Origin: Carex sylvatica
Lineage: Eukaryota; Streptophyta; Magnoliopsida; Poales; Cyperaceae
NCBI GenBank assembly: GCA_964058845.1
Contig: CAXKVR010000925.1
Coordinates: forward strand, 1 to 15,899
Length of the DNA: 15,899 nt
Direction: 5' to 3'
Shown here: one piece after another, positions 1 to 7,547 of the stretch
How the letters are laid out: the number at the start of each line of letters is the position of its first letter
How positions within the stretch are numbered: the first letter of the stretch is position 1
The notes under the pieces: model-generated
The model's database searches: none
Told to the model about the DNA's origin: nothing
The model's input: the letters and a program-made list of their open reading frames with translations, nothing else
Translations under genes and position numbers: made by a program

Positions 1-579
1 ATCTTGGAGAAAACCGTGGCCAGGACACGCAAGGATTGGTCACTCAAGCTGAACGATGCGCTCTGGGCATACCGAACTGCTTTCAAAACACCGATTGGGA
101 TAAGCCCTTTCAAGATGGTGTACGGAAAACCTTGCCACCTGCCTGTCGAAATCAAACACAAGGCATACTGGGCCACGAGAACAATCAATATGGACATGGT
201 GGCAGCTGGCGAGAAGCACATCCTTGACTTACACGAGTTGGAGGAGTTGCGTTTGCAAGCCTACGAGAATGCACGAATCTACAAAGAGCGAACCAAGCAG
301 GTGCATGACAGGCGCATCACGCCGCGCGAATTCAGTAAAGGTGATCTTGTCCTCTTGTTTAACTCTCGACTTAGACTTTTTCCTGGTAAGCTGAAGTCTA
401 GATGGTCCGGCCCGTTCCAAGTGACGAATGTGTATCACTATGGCACAATCGAGATTGCAAGTTCCGATGGACAGATTTTCAAAGTCAATGGTCAGCGTCT
501 CAAGCACTACATTGCTGACCATCCCCAGACCGAGCGTTTCGAGCAGAATCTCTTCGATCCCGCCTCAGCCGACACTTAG
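1..579 (+). CDS. Athila-type pol polyprotein, integrase C-terminal part (partial at 5' end)
   Basis: The reading frame is open from base 1, so the coding region enters from the left and has no start here. About 192 residues are visible, ending at TAG 577-579. Early residues include [17 protein letters not shown] and a GKPCHLPVE motif. These are typical of the region after the integrase catalytic core in Athila and Tat elements. A helical linker ([20 protein letters not shown]) follows. Then comes the small SH3-like C-terminal domain with [18 protein letters not shown] and SRWSGPF. The catalytic D,D,E residues lie upstream and cannot be judged. In the family, integrase inserts the cDNA into host DNA. 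No stop or frameshift is seen in this part, unlike the copia copy in the same window. Confidence 0.92.
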   Translation: MLEKTVARTRKDWSLKLNDALWAYRTAFKTPIGISPFKMVYGKPCHLPVEIKHKAYWATRTINMDMVAAGEKHILDLHELEELRLQAYENARIYKERTKQVHDRRITPREFSKGDLVLLFNSRLRLFPGKLKSRWSGPFQVTNVYHYGTIEIASSDGQIFKVNGQRLKHYIADHPQTERFEQNLFDPASADT

Positions 580-775
580 CCACATGCGGTCAAGCTCGAG
601 ACCCAAAACGAGCGCTTCTTGGGAGGCAACCCAAGCACTTTCGTTCCTTACTTTCATTTACTTTTTGGTTATTTTGCATTCTGTTCCTTATATTCATGTT
701 TCTTTTTAGTTTTCTTGCATTTTGGACACCAGGAGGGTCCCGTTTCAGGTTCAGCAGCTCACACGGCTCGGATTG

Positions 776-894
776 ACACGACCCGTACAGAATCTGTACG
801 ACCCGTATCATGGAGAGGGGCTTGCACGACCCGTTCAGCACTTCACACGGTCCAGGTCTTACACGACCCGTGTAGAATGTATACGGACCGTATC
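776..894 (+). repeat. Array of three paired near-palindromes (ACGACCCGT type)
   Basis: Three pairs of ACACGACCCGTGT-like near-palindromes lie at about 776-809, 823-855 and 861-894. Within the first and third pairs the equivalent CpGs are 20 bp apart; in the second pair they are about 21 bp apart. The last CpG of the second pair is lost. The same design occurs in both LTRs of the window. Confidence 0.75.
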
Positions 895-938
895 AACTCC
901 AACCGTCGCGTCCTCTCCGCATTAACTCCGCCCTTCTC

Positions 939-946
939 TTTAAATA
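939..946 (+). promoter_or_regulatory. TATA-like box, candidate internal promoter of the second ORF
   Basis: TTTAAATA stands alone in GC- and pyrimidine-rich sequence. It is followed after about 30 bp by CT-rich DNA resembling plant start-site pyrimidine patches. It lies about 570 bp before the ATG at 1516. A separate promoter, or splicing from a longer RNA, would explain how a second ORF after pol is expressed. This is inference from position and base composition only. Confidence 0.3.
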
Positions 947-970
947 CCTTCTCTCATTCGACTTGGCTGC

Positions 971-1105
971 CCGACCCGAGCATTTTCTCTCTTCTCTCCG
1001 TGTCAGCTCAGGTGATCCGACCCGAGCTTTTCTCTTTTCTCCCTGTGTCAGCCCACCCGATCTGACCCGAGCATCTTCTTTCTTCTCCCGTGTAGCTGCG
1101 CCACC
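971..1105 (+). repeat. 46-bp imperfect tandem repeat, three copies
   Basis: Units begin with CCGACCCGAGC at 971 and 1017 and with CTGACCCGAGC at 1062, giving a period of 45-46 bp. Each unit runs on through a CT-rich stretch and CCGTGTCAGC or CTGTGTCAGC; the third unit is degraded at its end. The array lies in the presumed 5' leader of the second ORF. Confidence 0.75.
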
Positions 1106-1262
1106 ACCGCCTTCTATCTCCCGCCGAGGCAATCCGCCGCCTGTTTCCTCTTCTCGGCCTTCGGCTCTTCCCCTGTGCCGTTTTCTTCCACGCAGGTACG
1201 TTTCTTTCCCTTTTTCCTTCTTTCTCTTCCTTCTCCGACTCCTCTGTTTCCCGAGCGCGAGG

Positions 1263-1505
1263 CTTGGTCCGGCCCGTACCATCCTTGTCCGACCCGTATC
1301 AGTGTCACACCAGTACCCAGTCCGGTCTGAGTCGAACTTACCACCCCGTATCAACCTCTTGTCCGACCCAGGTCAGTTTTTACCAGACCCGTACCAGCCT
1401 CTATCCGACTCGTATCACGGTCTGTCCGGCCCGTACCATCCTTGTCCGATCCGTATCAAGGTCTGTCCGGTCCGTGCCATTACCTGTCCGACCCGTACCA
1501 GCCCT
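1263..1505 (+). repeat. Minisatellite based on GTCCGACCCGTATCA
   Basis: Degenerate units of about 20-23 bp repeat the core TCCGRCCCGTAYCA, for example near 1268, 1288, 1426, 1446, 1468 and 1490. The core CCGACCCGTA resembles the half-site of the paired palindromes at 776-894 and in the LTRs. The array ends just before the ATG at 1516 and is open in the same frame, but it has no ATG of its own. Confidence 0.7.
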
Positions 1506-1515
1506 CCTATGCACC

Positions 1516-2988
1516 ATGTTCAACGAACGCTGCTCCAAGCACGCCAATGAGCGGCGACAGCTTGCTCTCCGTGCCGCGCAACAACAACGTGCACGCACGC
1601 CCACTCCTTCTAGGTCCGACAACGCTACGTCCTCCCGTTCCTCCCCTCCTCAGTCGTCTTCTTCTTCTCACTCTTCTCATCATTCTTCTCATCACTCTTC
1701 TCCTCACTCTTCATACCAGCCCTCTCATTCTGGCTCGAGTTCCTTTGACACTGAGGAGCGCGACACCCCCTCTGAGGGTTATACTGACAGGGCTGATGCA
1801 TATGTGCATGAGTATTTCCCCATACCCACGCGTCACCAGTTTGATCATTTTGATCTCATACGGCAGAGAAAGATTGAGAACACTCGGGTAGTCGACTTCG
1901 CTGCCCTTCGTGCCTTCGGCATAGAGGAGGAGTTCCTTTGCCTTACAGGACGAATCGGGATTACTCCTGCTTTCTGGACCATTGACATGTTTGGCTACAG
2001 GAAACTCACACATGAGTTTCTTTCTTCTCTCGAGCTCAAGTGGAACAACAATGATCGTCCGTACATCAAGTTCCAGCTCTGCCATCAGTCTCACCGAGTC
2101 TGGGTCTCTACTCTACGCGAGTGGTTCGGTTTTGCAGCTGACCCCCAGACTACATCTCTCTCCTTCCATGGCGATCTTGACAAGGACCACTTCTGGAACC
2201 TGATCTCCGGCATGGAGCCTGGTTCTGTGGTCAACAGGGAGTTCAAGGGTCTGAATGTCCCTCACCTCGTCCTCCGCTGCATCCTCCAGATTCTGGGTGG
2301 CACCATCTTTGCACGAGGCGAGACAGTCGCCCGTGCTAACGTCGAGGACCTTCAGTTGTTGGATCACATGCTCCGCCCAGACAGCGAGCTCGAGCGGCCC
2401 GATCTGATGCTCATCATGATCCACCACTGGCTCCGTCAGCAGCGCTCTACGCGGTTGGGCGGCGCTGTTACCATTAGCGCCTACGTTACCCTCATCGCGG
2501 ACCGGTTAGGGTTGCAGATCATCGATGATGACCTTTGCAGCGGTCCCCGTCAGTTGACTATCGATGCTTTCCGCTCCTACAAGTTCATCAAGGTTGAGTA
2601 CGGCCCCGCTAGTAGACGTTTCCTCTGGCGTATGCCTGACGATCGGACTCTGTTTCCTCTACCTTTTCCGGTCTCTCTCTCTTTCGATGATCGGAGTACC
2701 TGGCTCTTCTCACGGCCACCTCGGGCTGCTCGTGGACCGCCACCCTCTCCTCCTGTTCAGGACCACCCATCTCATGCCGCTGACATAGAGATGCTCGATG
2801 CCCCACCATCCCCTCCACCAGTACACGCCTCTACTTCTGCTGCCGGTCCCTCTCACCCATCTGACCCCACCTCCTGGGACATGTACCAGCTCATCTCTGC
2901 CATGCGGGCCACTCAGCTCGAGATGCAGGCCACCCAAATTGAGCATAGTGACACACTCTCTGACCTCCGGATCGAGTTGACTTCTTAG
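1516..2988 (+). CDS. Athila-type second ORF protein (resembles Pfam ATHILA ORF-1 family), C-terminally shortened
   Basis: This is a 490-residue protein of unknown biochemical role, in the position described as env-like in Athila elements. The start is the first in-frame ATG. The frame is open further upstream, but only through a minisatellite. Residues 1-35 are basic. Residues 40-76 are rich in Ser, His and Pro, with SSH-type repeats. Residues about 120-360 form the conserved part, including FGYRKLTHEFLSSLEL, a WFGF motif, FWNLISG, and LLDHML. Residues 400-455 are Pro/Ser-rich. The tail from 455 looks like a coiled coil. I see no clear signal peptide or membrane segment, so an envelope function is not supported by sequence. 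TAG 2986-2988 appears premature: the same frame continues to TAG 3076-3078 and keeps a DWRF motif shared with the relative at 5628-5930. Confidence 0.8.
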   Translation: MFNERCSKHANERRQLALRAAQQQRARTPTPSRSDNATSSRSSPPQSSSSSHSSHHSSHHSSPHSSYQPSHSGSSSFDTEERDTPSEGYTDRADAYVHEYFPIPTRHQFDHFDLIRQRKIENTRVVDFAALRAFGIEEEFLCLTGRIGITPAFWTIDMFGYRKLTHEFLSSLELKWNNNDRPYIKFQLCHQSHRVWVSTLREWFGFAADPQTTSLSFHGDLDKDHFWNLISGMEPGSVVNREFKGLNVPHLVLRCILQILGGTIFARGETVARANVEDLQLLDHMLRPDSELERPDLMLIMIHHWLRQQRSTRLGGAVTISAYVTLIADRLGLQIIDDDLCSGPRQLTIDAFRSYKFIKVEYGPASRRFLWRMPDDRTLFPLPFPVSLSFDDRSTWLFSRPPRAARGPPPSPPVQDHPSHAADIEMLDAPPSPPPVHASTSAAGPSHPSDPTSWDMYQLISAMRATQLEMQATQIEHSDTLSDLRIELTS

Positions 2989-3078
2989 GGCTCGCGACTC
3001 TCGGCGATCGAGGACCAGATGCGAGATTGGCGCTTCTTTGAGGAGCATGGCTACTGGCCTGACGCCCCACCTTCCTAG
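2989..3078 (+). pseudogene. Cut-off C-terminal tail of the second Athila ORF
   Basis: After TAG 2986-2988 the same frame stays open for 29 codons to TAG 3076-3078. It encodes an IEDQMRDWRF-containing stretch. The older relative has an equivalent IENQFCDWRF stretch at the end of its uninterrupted tail (5628-5930). This suggests that a nonsense change shortened the protein in element 1. Readthrough is possible but cannot be shown. Confidence 0.7.
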
Positions 3079-3140
3079 ATTGCTCAGGTTTGTTCTCTTT
3101 TCCCCGAGTTTTATATCTTTTTCTATCTTTTTAGTCTTGA

Positions 3141-3180
3141 AGCATTGAGGACAATGCTCAGACTAAGCTTGGGGGGGAGA
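3141..3180 (+). other. Hairpin (7-bp stem, AGGA loop) plus G-rich purine tract, internal copy
   Basis: The stem is AGCATTG (3141-3147) with CAATGCT (3152-3158), and the loop is AGGA (3148-3151). Seven bases later comes AGCTT followed by seven G and AGA (3166-3180). The layout matches the module next to the 3' LTR (4008-4045) and the one in the older relative (5980-6016). It may be an internal polypurine tract or an RNA structure, such as one for 3' end formation or packaging. The function is unknown. Confidence 0.75.
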
Positions 3181-4007
3181 CTTTTGCATTTAGGACTCAT
3201 TTAGTTTTCTTTTTAGGGCATATTTACCTTTTACTTACATTTATAGGTGGATAATTTGCGTGAATTGCTGGAATTAAGGATTCCTTTGAAAATTTTTAGA
3301 AAGAATTAGGATGACCTTGAACATTTGGAACTAACCCCATGATTAATTAACAGACTACTTAAGATGGGATGTTTTGAGAACCTGAAAAGATAAAAACCTT
3401 GAACTAATTGGAAACTGAAATGTGCCTTTAAAATAGGGAAACGGGATTTTCAATAAAGAAAGATTGGGATATTCATTGGTATGAATGAATACCATTGGAT
3501 GTGTGTATTCATGGTGTATGCAAAATATAATAAAATCTTGAAAAGATGGAGAACATAAGAGTACTAGCAATAAGTCCTATTGGGTGCCTTTGAGCTCGTC
3601 TCCCACACTAAAAAAAATAAAAAAAATATACTATAGAAATTTTGCATACATCAACACATAAAGTCCACTACTTTCTAACTTAAGCCTAAATGAGGCCTAA
3701 ACCCAAAGAAAGAAAATCAATACAAACAAGGGCTCAGCTTTAAATAAAAAAATAATAATAATAAAACATATATATATGATTGATCACTCGAGCAATTAGT
3801 CTTTACAACTATTAAAGCATCTCACAAATAGGAAGTCTGATTAGTCAATCTGTGGGGTGAATCAAAAGTTGTCAAGGAAATCCAAGTTATTGACCAAAAT
3901 GATTCTTGGGTTCTTAACAATAGCAAGTTCACGTAAATTGTTCACATTTAGAATTTTAATTGCATTTAGTTAATCCAAAGACTTACTTGGTACCTGAGTT
4001 GGGATTT
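3181..4007 (+). other. 3' non-coding region of element 1
   Basis: This is AT-rich sequence with no coding potential, between two hairpin/G-tract modules. Its first 250-300 bases are diverged but recognisably related to 6016-6300 in the older element, for example the GTGAATTGC/GGAATTAAGG and AGGGAAACGGGATTT regions. It has an AT simple repeat at about 3742-3781. Long 3' non-coding regions are usual in this clade. Confidence 0.65.
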
Positions 4008-4045
4008 TTGCTTGAGGACAAGCAAGATTTCAGCTTGGGGGAATT
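4008..4045 (+). other. Hairpin (7-bp stem, AGGA loop) plus polypurine tract at the 3' LTR border
   Basis: The stem is TTGCTTG (4008-4014) with CAAGCAA (4019-4025), and the loop is AGGA (4015-4018). Six bases later comes AGCTTGGGGGAA, which ends two bases before the LTR start at 4046. Its position makes it the likely plus-strand primer site (polypurine tract) for reverse transcription. The stem sequence differs from that at 3141-3158, while the loop and the downstream AGCTTGGGGG are kept. Confidence 0.78.
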
Positions 4046-4224
4046 TGATATCCCGCAAATGTATCTACTTTTCAACCTATATTTTGTACCAAAACCTGTG
4101 TCTATAATCATTTAATCGGTCGTATTTCATTAAAATATCCATAGAATGTGGTACTGCTGCAAGTTTGTTCTTATTTTGCAGGAATGAGATGAAATCGAGG
4201 AGAATCTGGAATTTGAGAAGTGTT

Positions 4225-4442
4225 TACACGACCCGTGTACTATCTTGTGCGGGTCGTATCAACCTCGACTCGACCACAGACACGACCGCTGACTCGATCT
4301 CAGAAGAGACACAAGCACACGACCCGTACAGGATGTTACACGGGTCGTATCAACCTCGACTCGACCACAGACACGACCACTGACTCGATCTCAGAAGAGA
4401 CACAGGCACACGACCCATACAGGATGTTACACGGGTCATATC
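4225..4442 (+). repeat. 91-bp tandem repeat carrying three 36-bp paired-palindrome modules
   Basis: GGGTCGTATC at 4251 recurs at 4342, and again as GGGTCATATC at 4433, so the period is exactly 91 bp. Each unit contains one 36-bp module (4225-4260, 4316-4351, 4407-4442). In each, two near-palindromes have matching CpGs 21 bp apart. The third copy has lost two CpGs to CpA. Confidence 0.85.
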
Positions 4443-4511
4443 AGACAAATCCGGAAAGAGATCTGGAGTTCTGAAAAGAAATCTGAGGAAATGAAAGTCG
4501 GCCAAAGTCCA

Positions 4512-4518
4512 TATAAAT
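4512..4518 (+). promoter_or_regulatory. LTR TATA box
   Basis: TATAAAT lies in the context CCATATAAATGGG, about 70 bases after the paired-palindrome cluster and about 470 bases into the LTR. A U3 promoter is expected here in this family. The start site is predicted near 4545. The matching part of the solo LTR has no equally good TATA box. Confidence 0.55.
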
Positions 4519-5221
4519 GGGATTTCTTGCACCAGAAAGGCATTCTGGAGCAGGGAAATAATTCTAGGGTTAGAGATTGACGGCGATTGCTTGGAGACGA
4601 AGTTGAGAAGCAAAAGACGCGAGTTTTTGTTGTGGATCTTCTTTGTACTTCGGGTTTTAGAATGAGTTCTTATTCCTTTATCTTTGTTATCTATTTTTGT
4701 ACTATGTTTGAGTAGTTTTATTAGTTTCTAGGGTTAAGATATAATCGAATGTTTTGTTTTGCATTTAGTTATTGGATTTTTACGTTAAAATTTGTGTTTA
4801 CTTGATTGTGATTGATTTTAATTGCTTAGTTTGAATTGCTTGATTATTATTTGGTTTGACCACTAGATGAGGCCACATCTATAAGGTACTGTGTCCAATT
4901 TGATCTTTTAACCAGACTAAGTACATGAGGTAGGATTAGTGATCCGACAGGGGAAACCAACTAGTAGCCGAAAGGTGAACATTTCCTCTTATCGACAGAT
5001 AAGAGGTTACCTTTAGTATTCCAAACAAGTAACTTGGTAACTCGAACCAACATACGACAGTTGAGGTTTAGAGCCCAAAGAGGGCAGATATTGCAGATTC
5101 CATACCAAGTTGATAAACTAACATACGATAGTTGAGGTTTAGAAACATTAGGTCTGGTCAGTTGAACCCTACACAAAGGAATCACGTAAAGAAACAGTAG
5201 CTAGTGTATTAACTCGAAGTC

Positions 5222-5297
5222 CACACGACCCGTGTACGAGAGTACATGACTCGTGTAAGCTGATACAACCCGTGTAGGAAACTACACGGTCCGTGTC
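5222..5297 (+). repeat. Second paired-palindrome cluster of LTR 1 (four half-modules)
   Basis: Four near-palindromes of the ACACGACCCGTGT type follow each other, with matching G positions spaced 21, 19 and 21 bp. They lie just after an AAACAGTAGCT...ATTAACTCGAAGTCC block. The solo LTR has the same block followed by one module at 7548-7583, so the position is conserved between the two LTRs. Confidence 0.75.
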
Positions 5298-5627
5298 AGG
5301 GACTGAGAGGCAGAACTGAGATAAGTCTGAAACCCTGGAAACGCCTTTTATTATTGATTTAAACCCAGTTTATTTACTGTCTTTCATTTAATTACTGTTA
5401 TTGAACTGATTAGGAATTAAATACCAAAAATCAACCATTTCTCACTTCTAGTCTTTGACTAATTTAAGTAGAGTCCGGTTTAGATTTGAACCGTCCCTGT
5501 GATCGATACCCGACGATATACTACTCGATAGGACTGTACACTTGCAGTCTGAACCGAAGGTGTATTAAAGGTTAAAAGGTACAGCTTGCTGTACTGAAAC
5601 TTTGTACCATACGCTTTTGTGTGAACA

Positions 5628-5930
5628 GTCTCTGCGACTCCACCTCCTCACTCGGACATTCCCAGTTCCTCCTCCCCGCCACCCACATCTGCGTATGCAC
5701 GCCATTGCCCAGCTGACCCCTCTCTTAGGGATATCTACTCCCTCATGACTGACATCCAAGACACTCAGTTGCAGCAGGGCCGTGACATCACCGCCATCCA
5801 GCACCAGACAGCTCAGCACACCACTCGCCTGGATGAGATTAGTGGCTACATGTTTGACTATGCCGAGCGCCTTGGTGACATTGAGAACCAGTTTTGCGAC
5901 TGGCGCTTCGACCCCTCCTCTGACTACTGA
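5628..5930 (+). pseudogene. C-terminal end of second ORF of an older Athila element (element 2), cut by element 1
   Basis: The frame is open from 5628 to TGA 5928-5930, about 100 residues. It starts with a Pro/Ser-rich linker, then a likely coiled coil (LMTDIQDTQLQQGRDITAIQ and onwards), and ends in IENQFCDWRFDPSSDY. Its layout matches the Pro-rich linker and DWRF-containing tail of the ORF in element 1. The 5' part of the gene should lie on the far side of element 1, left of the window. There is no start codon of its own. Confidence 0.8.
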
Positions 5931-5979
5931 TCAGGTTTTTCCTACCCCAGCTTATTTATTTTTACTTTACATGTCATAA

Positions 5980-6016
5980 AGCATTGAGGGCAATGCTCGG
6001 ACTAAGCTTGGGGGGA
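5980..6016 (+). other. Hairpin (7-bp stem, AGGG loop) plus G-tract in element 2
   Basis: The stem is AGCATTG (5980-5986) with CAATGCT (5991-5997), and the loop is AGGG. AGCTT and six G (to 6015) follow. It is the counterpart of 3141-3180 in element 1, with the same stem and one loop change. Confidence 0.72.
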
Positions 6017-6300
6017 TGATTAGTTATTTTCTTTATTTGCATTTAGTTTGTTTTTGTTGTTTGCATGTTTTGAGGATAAAATTTGTGTGAATTGCGTGAA
6101 TTAGGGTCCAATTTGAGAAATTTTGGTTGTGAAATGGTTGAATTAGGGAAATTAGAAATAACCACGCACTTGGTTGAAAGAACTATATATGATAGTCTGT
6201 TTTGGGACTTTGTAGAATTGAATTGAATTGTGCCAAGAAAACATTTGAAACCAGACTATGCCTTGTAAAAATAGAAAAATGAGATTTCAAAACAATAGAA

Positions 6301-6342
6301 ATTAACTAGAAAAAGCAAAACTAAAAATTAACTAGAAAAAGC
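6301..6342 (+). repeat. Short direct duplication, 16 bp
   Basis: ATTAACTAGAAAAAGC occurs at 6301-6316 and again at 6327-6342. It sits at the border between the element 2 remnant and the ACGT-rich repeat, and may mark a repair event or an old insertion site. Confidence 0.7.
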
Positions 6343-6518
6343 TGAATATGGTGACGTGACGTGAGGTGACTAGTTCGTGTGACATGTAATCTTTGCTCAA
6401 ATACGGTCACGTCACACAACACGCGAGTCATATCACGTAATCGACACACGTGACGTGATATGAGTGACCACGGTGTGATAAATTTCTTTCTCTACCTGCC
6501 ACTAGAGAAGAAAATATG

Positions 6519-6523
6519 TGACG
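6519..6523 (+). repeat. Target-site duplication, left copy (TGACG)
   Basis: TGACG directly precedes the LTR start TGATATC. The identical TGACG follows the LTR end at 7915-7919. Five bases is the usual duplication length for Ty3/gypsy integrases. Confidence 0.88.
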
Positions 6524-6692
6524 TGATATCTCCATATTATATCTAAATTATGGCCCTAATTTACAATGAAACCTGTGCTTTAAAGCCTATGAATGTGGAC
6601 TTTTTACTTGTATTTCGATGAAATGTGGTACTGCTATGCTTTGTTTGGTATTTTGCAGGAAAAAGGGCGAAAAACTGCATCTGACTACTTTT

Positions 6693-6829
6693 CATACGGC
6701 CCGTATGATATTCTGTACAGACCGTACAAGAACTGCCCAACCACACAGAAGGATCCACAACAGAGGCACAAAGTCTCCAAGTCAAAGCCCAGGCATACGG
6801 TCCGTACGGGATCTCGTACGGGCCGTACA
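6693..6829 (+). repeat. Two 36-bp paired-palindrome modules in the solo LTR
   Basis: The modules are 6693-6728 and 6794-6829. Their half-sites are CATACGGCCCGTATG, CATACGGTCCGTACG and GTACGGGCCGTAC. Matching CpGs are 21 bp apart in both. The arm bases differ from those of LTR 1 (ATACG...CGTAT rather than ACACG...CGTGT), but most half-sites remain near-palindromic. The cluster follows the TTTTGCAGG block, as in LTR 1. Confidence 0.8.
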
Positions 6830-7547
6830 ACGCTGATTCGGAAAATCCAGCTGGAATCTGAATTGAGCACGATTTGAGGAGCCGAAAAGGAAACCCCTGG
6901 AGGCGTGATTTGGGGCATTAAAGGAGATATTCCACAGCAGAAAAGGGGGAATAAATCAATAACATTCCATCATTCCTTCTTCCTAGGTTTTGGACAGGGG
7001 CAAAAGAAGAAGAGAAGGGAAGAACGCGAGTTTTCCACGGATCTTCAGATTTTCCACTGTTTTGTCATGAACTCTTTTATTTCTTGTTATTTGTGTTATC
7101 TAATGAACATGAGTAGCTAATTTACTTAGTTTCTAGGGGTAAGATGTAGTTTCTAGTTTTGTTTTGTTTGTATGCTACTTGGATCTTGTGTTGAATGCTT
7201 GTTTTTACTTTGTTGTGTAGTATTTCTATTGCTTTATTTTGTGCTTGCTTGAATTGATTAATCATCCCGTTAGATGAATGCGCACATCTAATTGTTAGGA
7301 GCCAAGTCTATGACATTTATTCCAACCGAATAAAGTATATGAAGTAGGGTGAAACCAAGGAGTACCCGAAAGGCGAAACTTTCCTTGAGGCGAAAGTCCT
7401 TGGATACTTTTAGTAAACCAACAAGTAACTTAGGTAAATTAGGCCAAAATGCAAAAGTTGAGGTTAAGTATCTAGATCTGGTCGAAAAGAAACCCTAAAC
7501 ATAGTACCAACACAGAAAACAGTAGCTGTAGCATTAACTTGAGGTCC

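Larger units (their letters stand above)
580..1515 (+). other. Spacer between pol and the second Athila ORF
   Basis: This is 936 bases of non-coding DNA between the pol stop and the first in-frame ATG of the second ORF. It holds three arrays, annotated separately: paired near-palindromes (776-894), a 46-bp tandem repeat (971-1105) and a CCGACCCGTA-type minisatellite (1263-1505). It also has a TATA-like TTTAAATA (939-946), strongly C/T-rich DNA downstream of that, and a good splice-donor match CAG/GTACG at 1193-1200. Open frames exist on both strands through the GC-rich repeats, but they lack ATG starts or recognisable domains. Confidence 0.7.
1..5627 (+). mobile_element. Ty3/gypsy Athila-type LTR retrotransposon, 3' part (element 1)
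   Basis: The order is integrase C-terminus, spacer, a second large ORF of Athila type, 3' non-coding region, polypurine tract and 3' LTR. This is the 3' half of an Athila element, a Ty3/gypsy clade that carries an extra ORF after pol. The 5' LTR, gag, protease, reverse transcriptase and most of the integrase lie left of the window. The right end is placed at CA (5626-5627) because the sequence after it changes abruptly to the middle of another Athila second ORF, and because the end aligns with the end of the solo LTR at 7914. The target duplication should be GTCTC (5628-5632). Its partner lies outside the window, so this cannot be confirmed here. Confidence 0.88.
4046..5627 (+). repeat. 3' LTR of element 1 (Athila type, 1582 bp)
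   Basis: It starts TGATATCCCGC just after the polypurine tract and ends GTGTGAACA. It aligns along its length with the solo LTR at 6524-7914. Shared blocks include a GTGGTACTGCT...TTTTGCAGG stretch, CCGAAAGG, AAACAGTAGCT, CGTCCCTGTG-ATCGATACC, and AGCTTGCTRTACTGAAACTTT near the end. The two LTRs are clearly diverged, so they are different subfamilies or ages. Internal features are a TATA box (4512-4518), a 91-bp tandem duplication and two clusters of paired palindromes. The partner 5' LTR lies outside the window. Confidence 0.87.
5628..6300 (+). mobile_element. Remnant of older Athila-type element 2
   Basis: This segment holds the second-ORF tail, the hairpin/G-tract module (5980-6016) and part of the 3' non-coding region. 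It is collinear with 2860-3470 of element 1 but diverged. Similarity fades near 6300, before any LTR-adjacent polypurine tract, so the 3' end has been lost or replaced. The solo LTR downstream has its own target duplication and is therefore a separate insertion. Confidence 0.75.

Noticed and set aside
893..1354. Open frames on the minus strand rich in Arg, Gly and Glu
   Set aside because: They come from the antisense of CT-rich repeats, lack a domain and overlap the spacer of the Athila element.
1263..1505. CRISPR-like array
   Set aside because: Units are short, degenerate and have no unique spacers of constant length; the context is a plant retrotransposon.
1264..1515. Upstream extension of the second Athila ORF
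   Set aside because: The frame is open, but only through a degenerate minisatellite and without ATG; the first in-frame ATG is at 1516.
1516..2988. Envelope glycoprotein call for the second Athila ORF
   Set aside because: The position is env-like, but no signal peptide, membrane segment or fusion-peptide-like stretch is visible.
6904..7120. Short frame in the solo LTR as a small gene
   Set aside because: It has no domain, lies wholly within LTR sequence and is not preserved in LTR 1.
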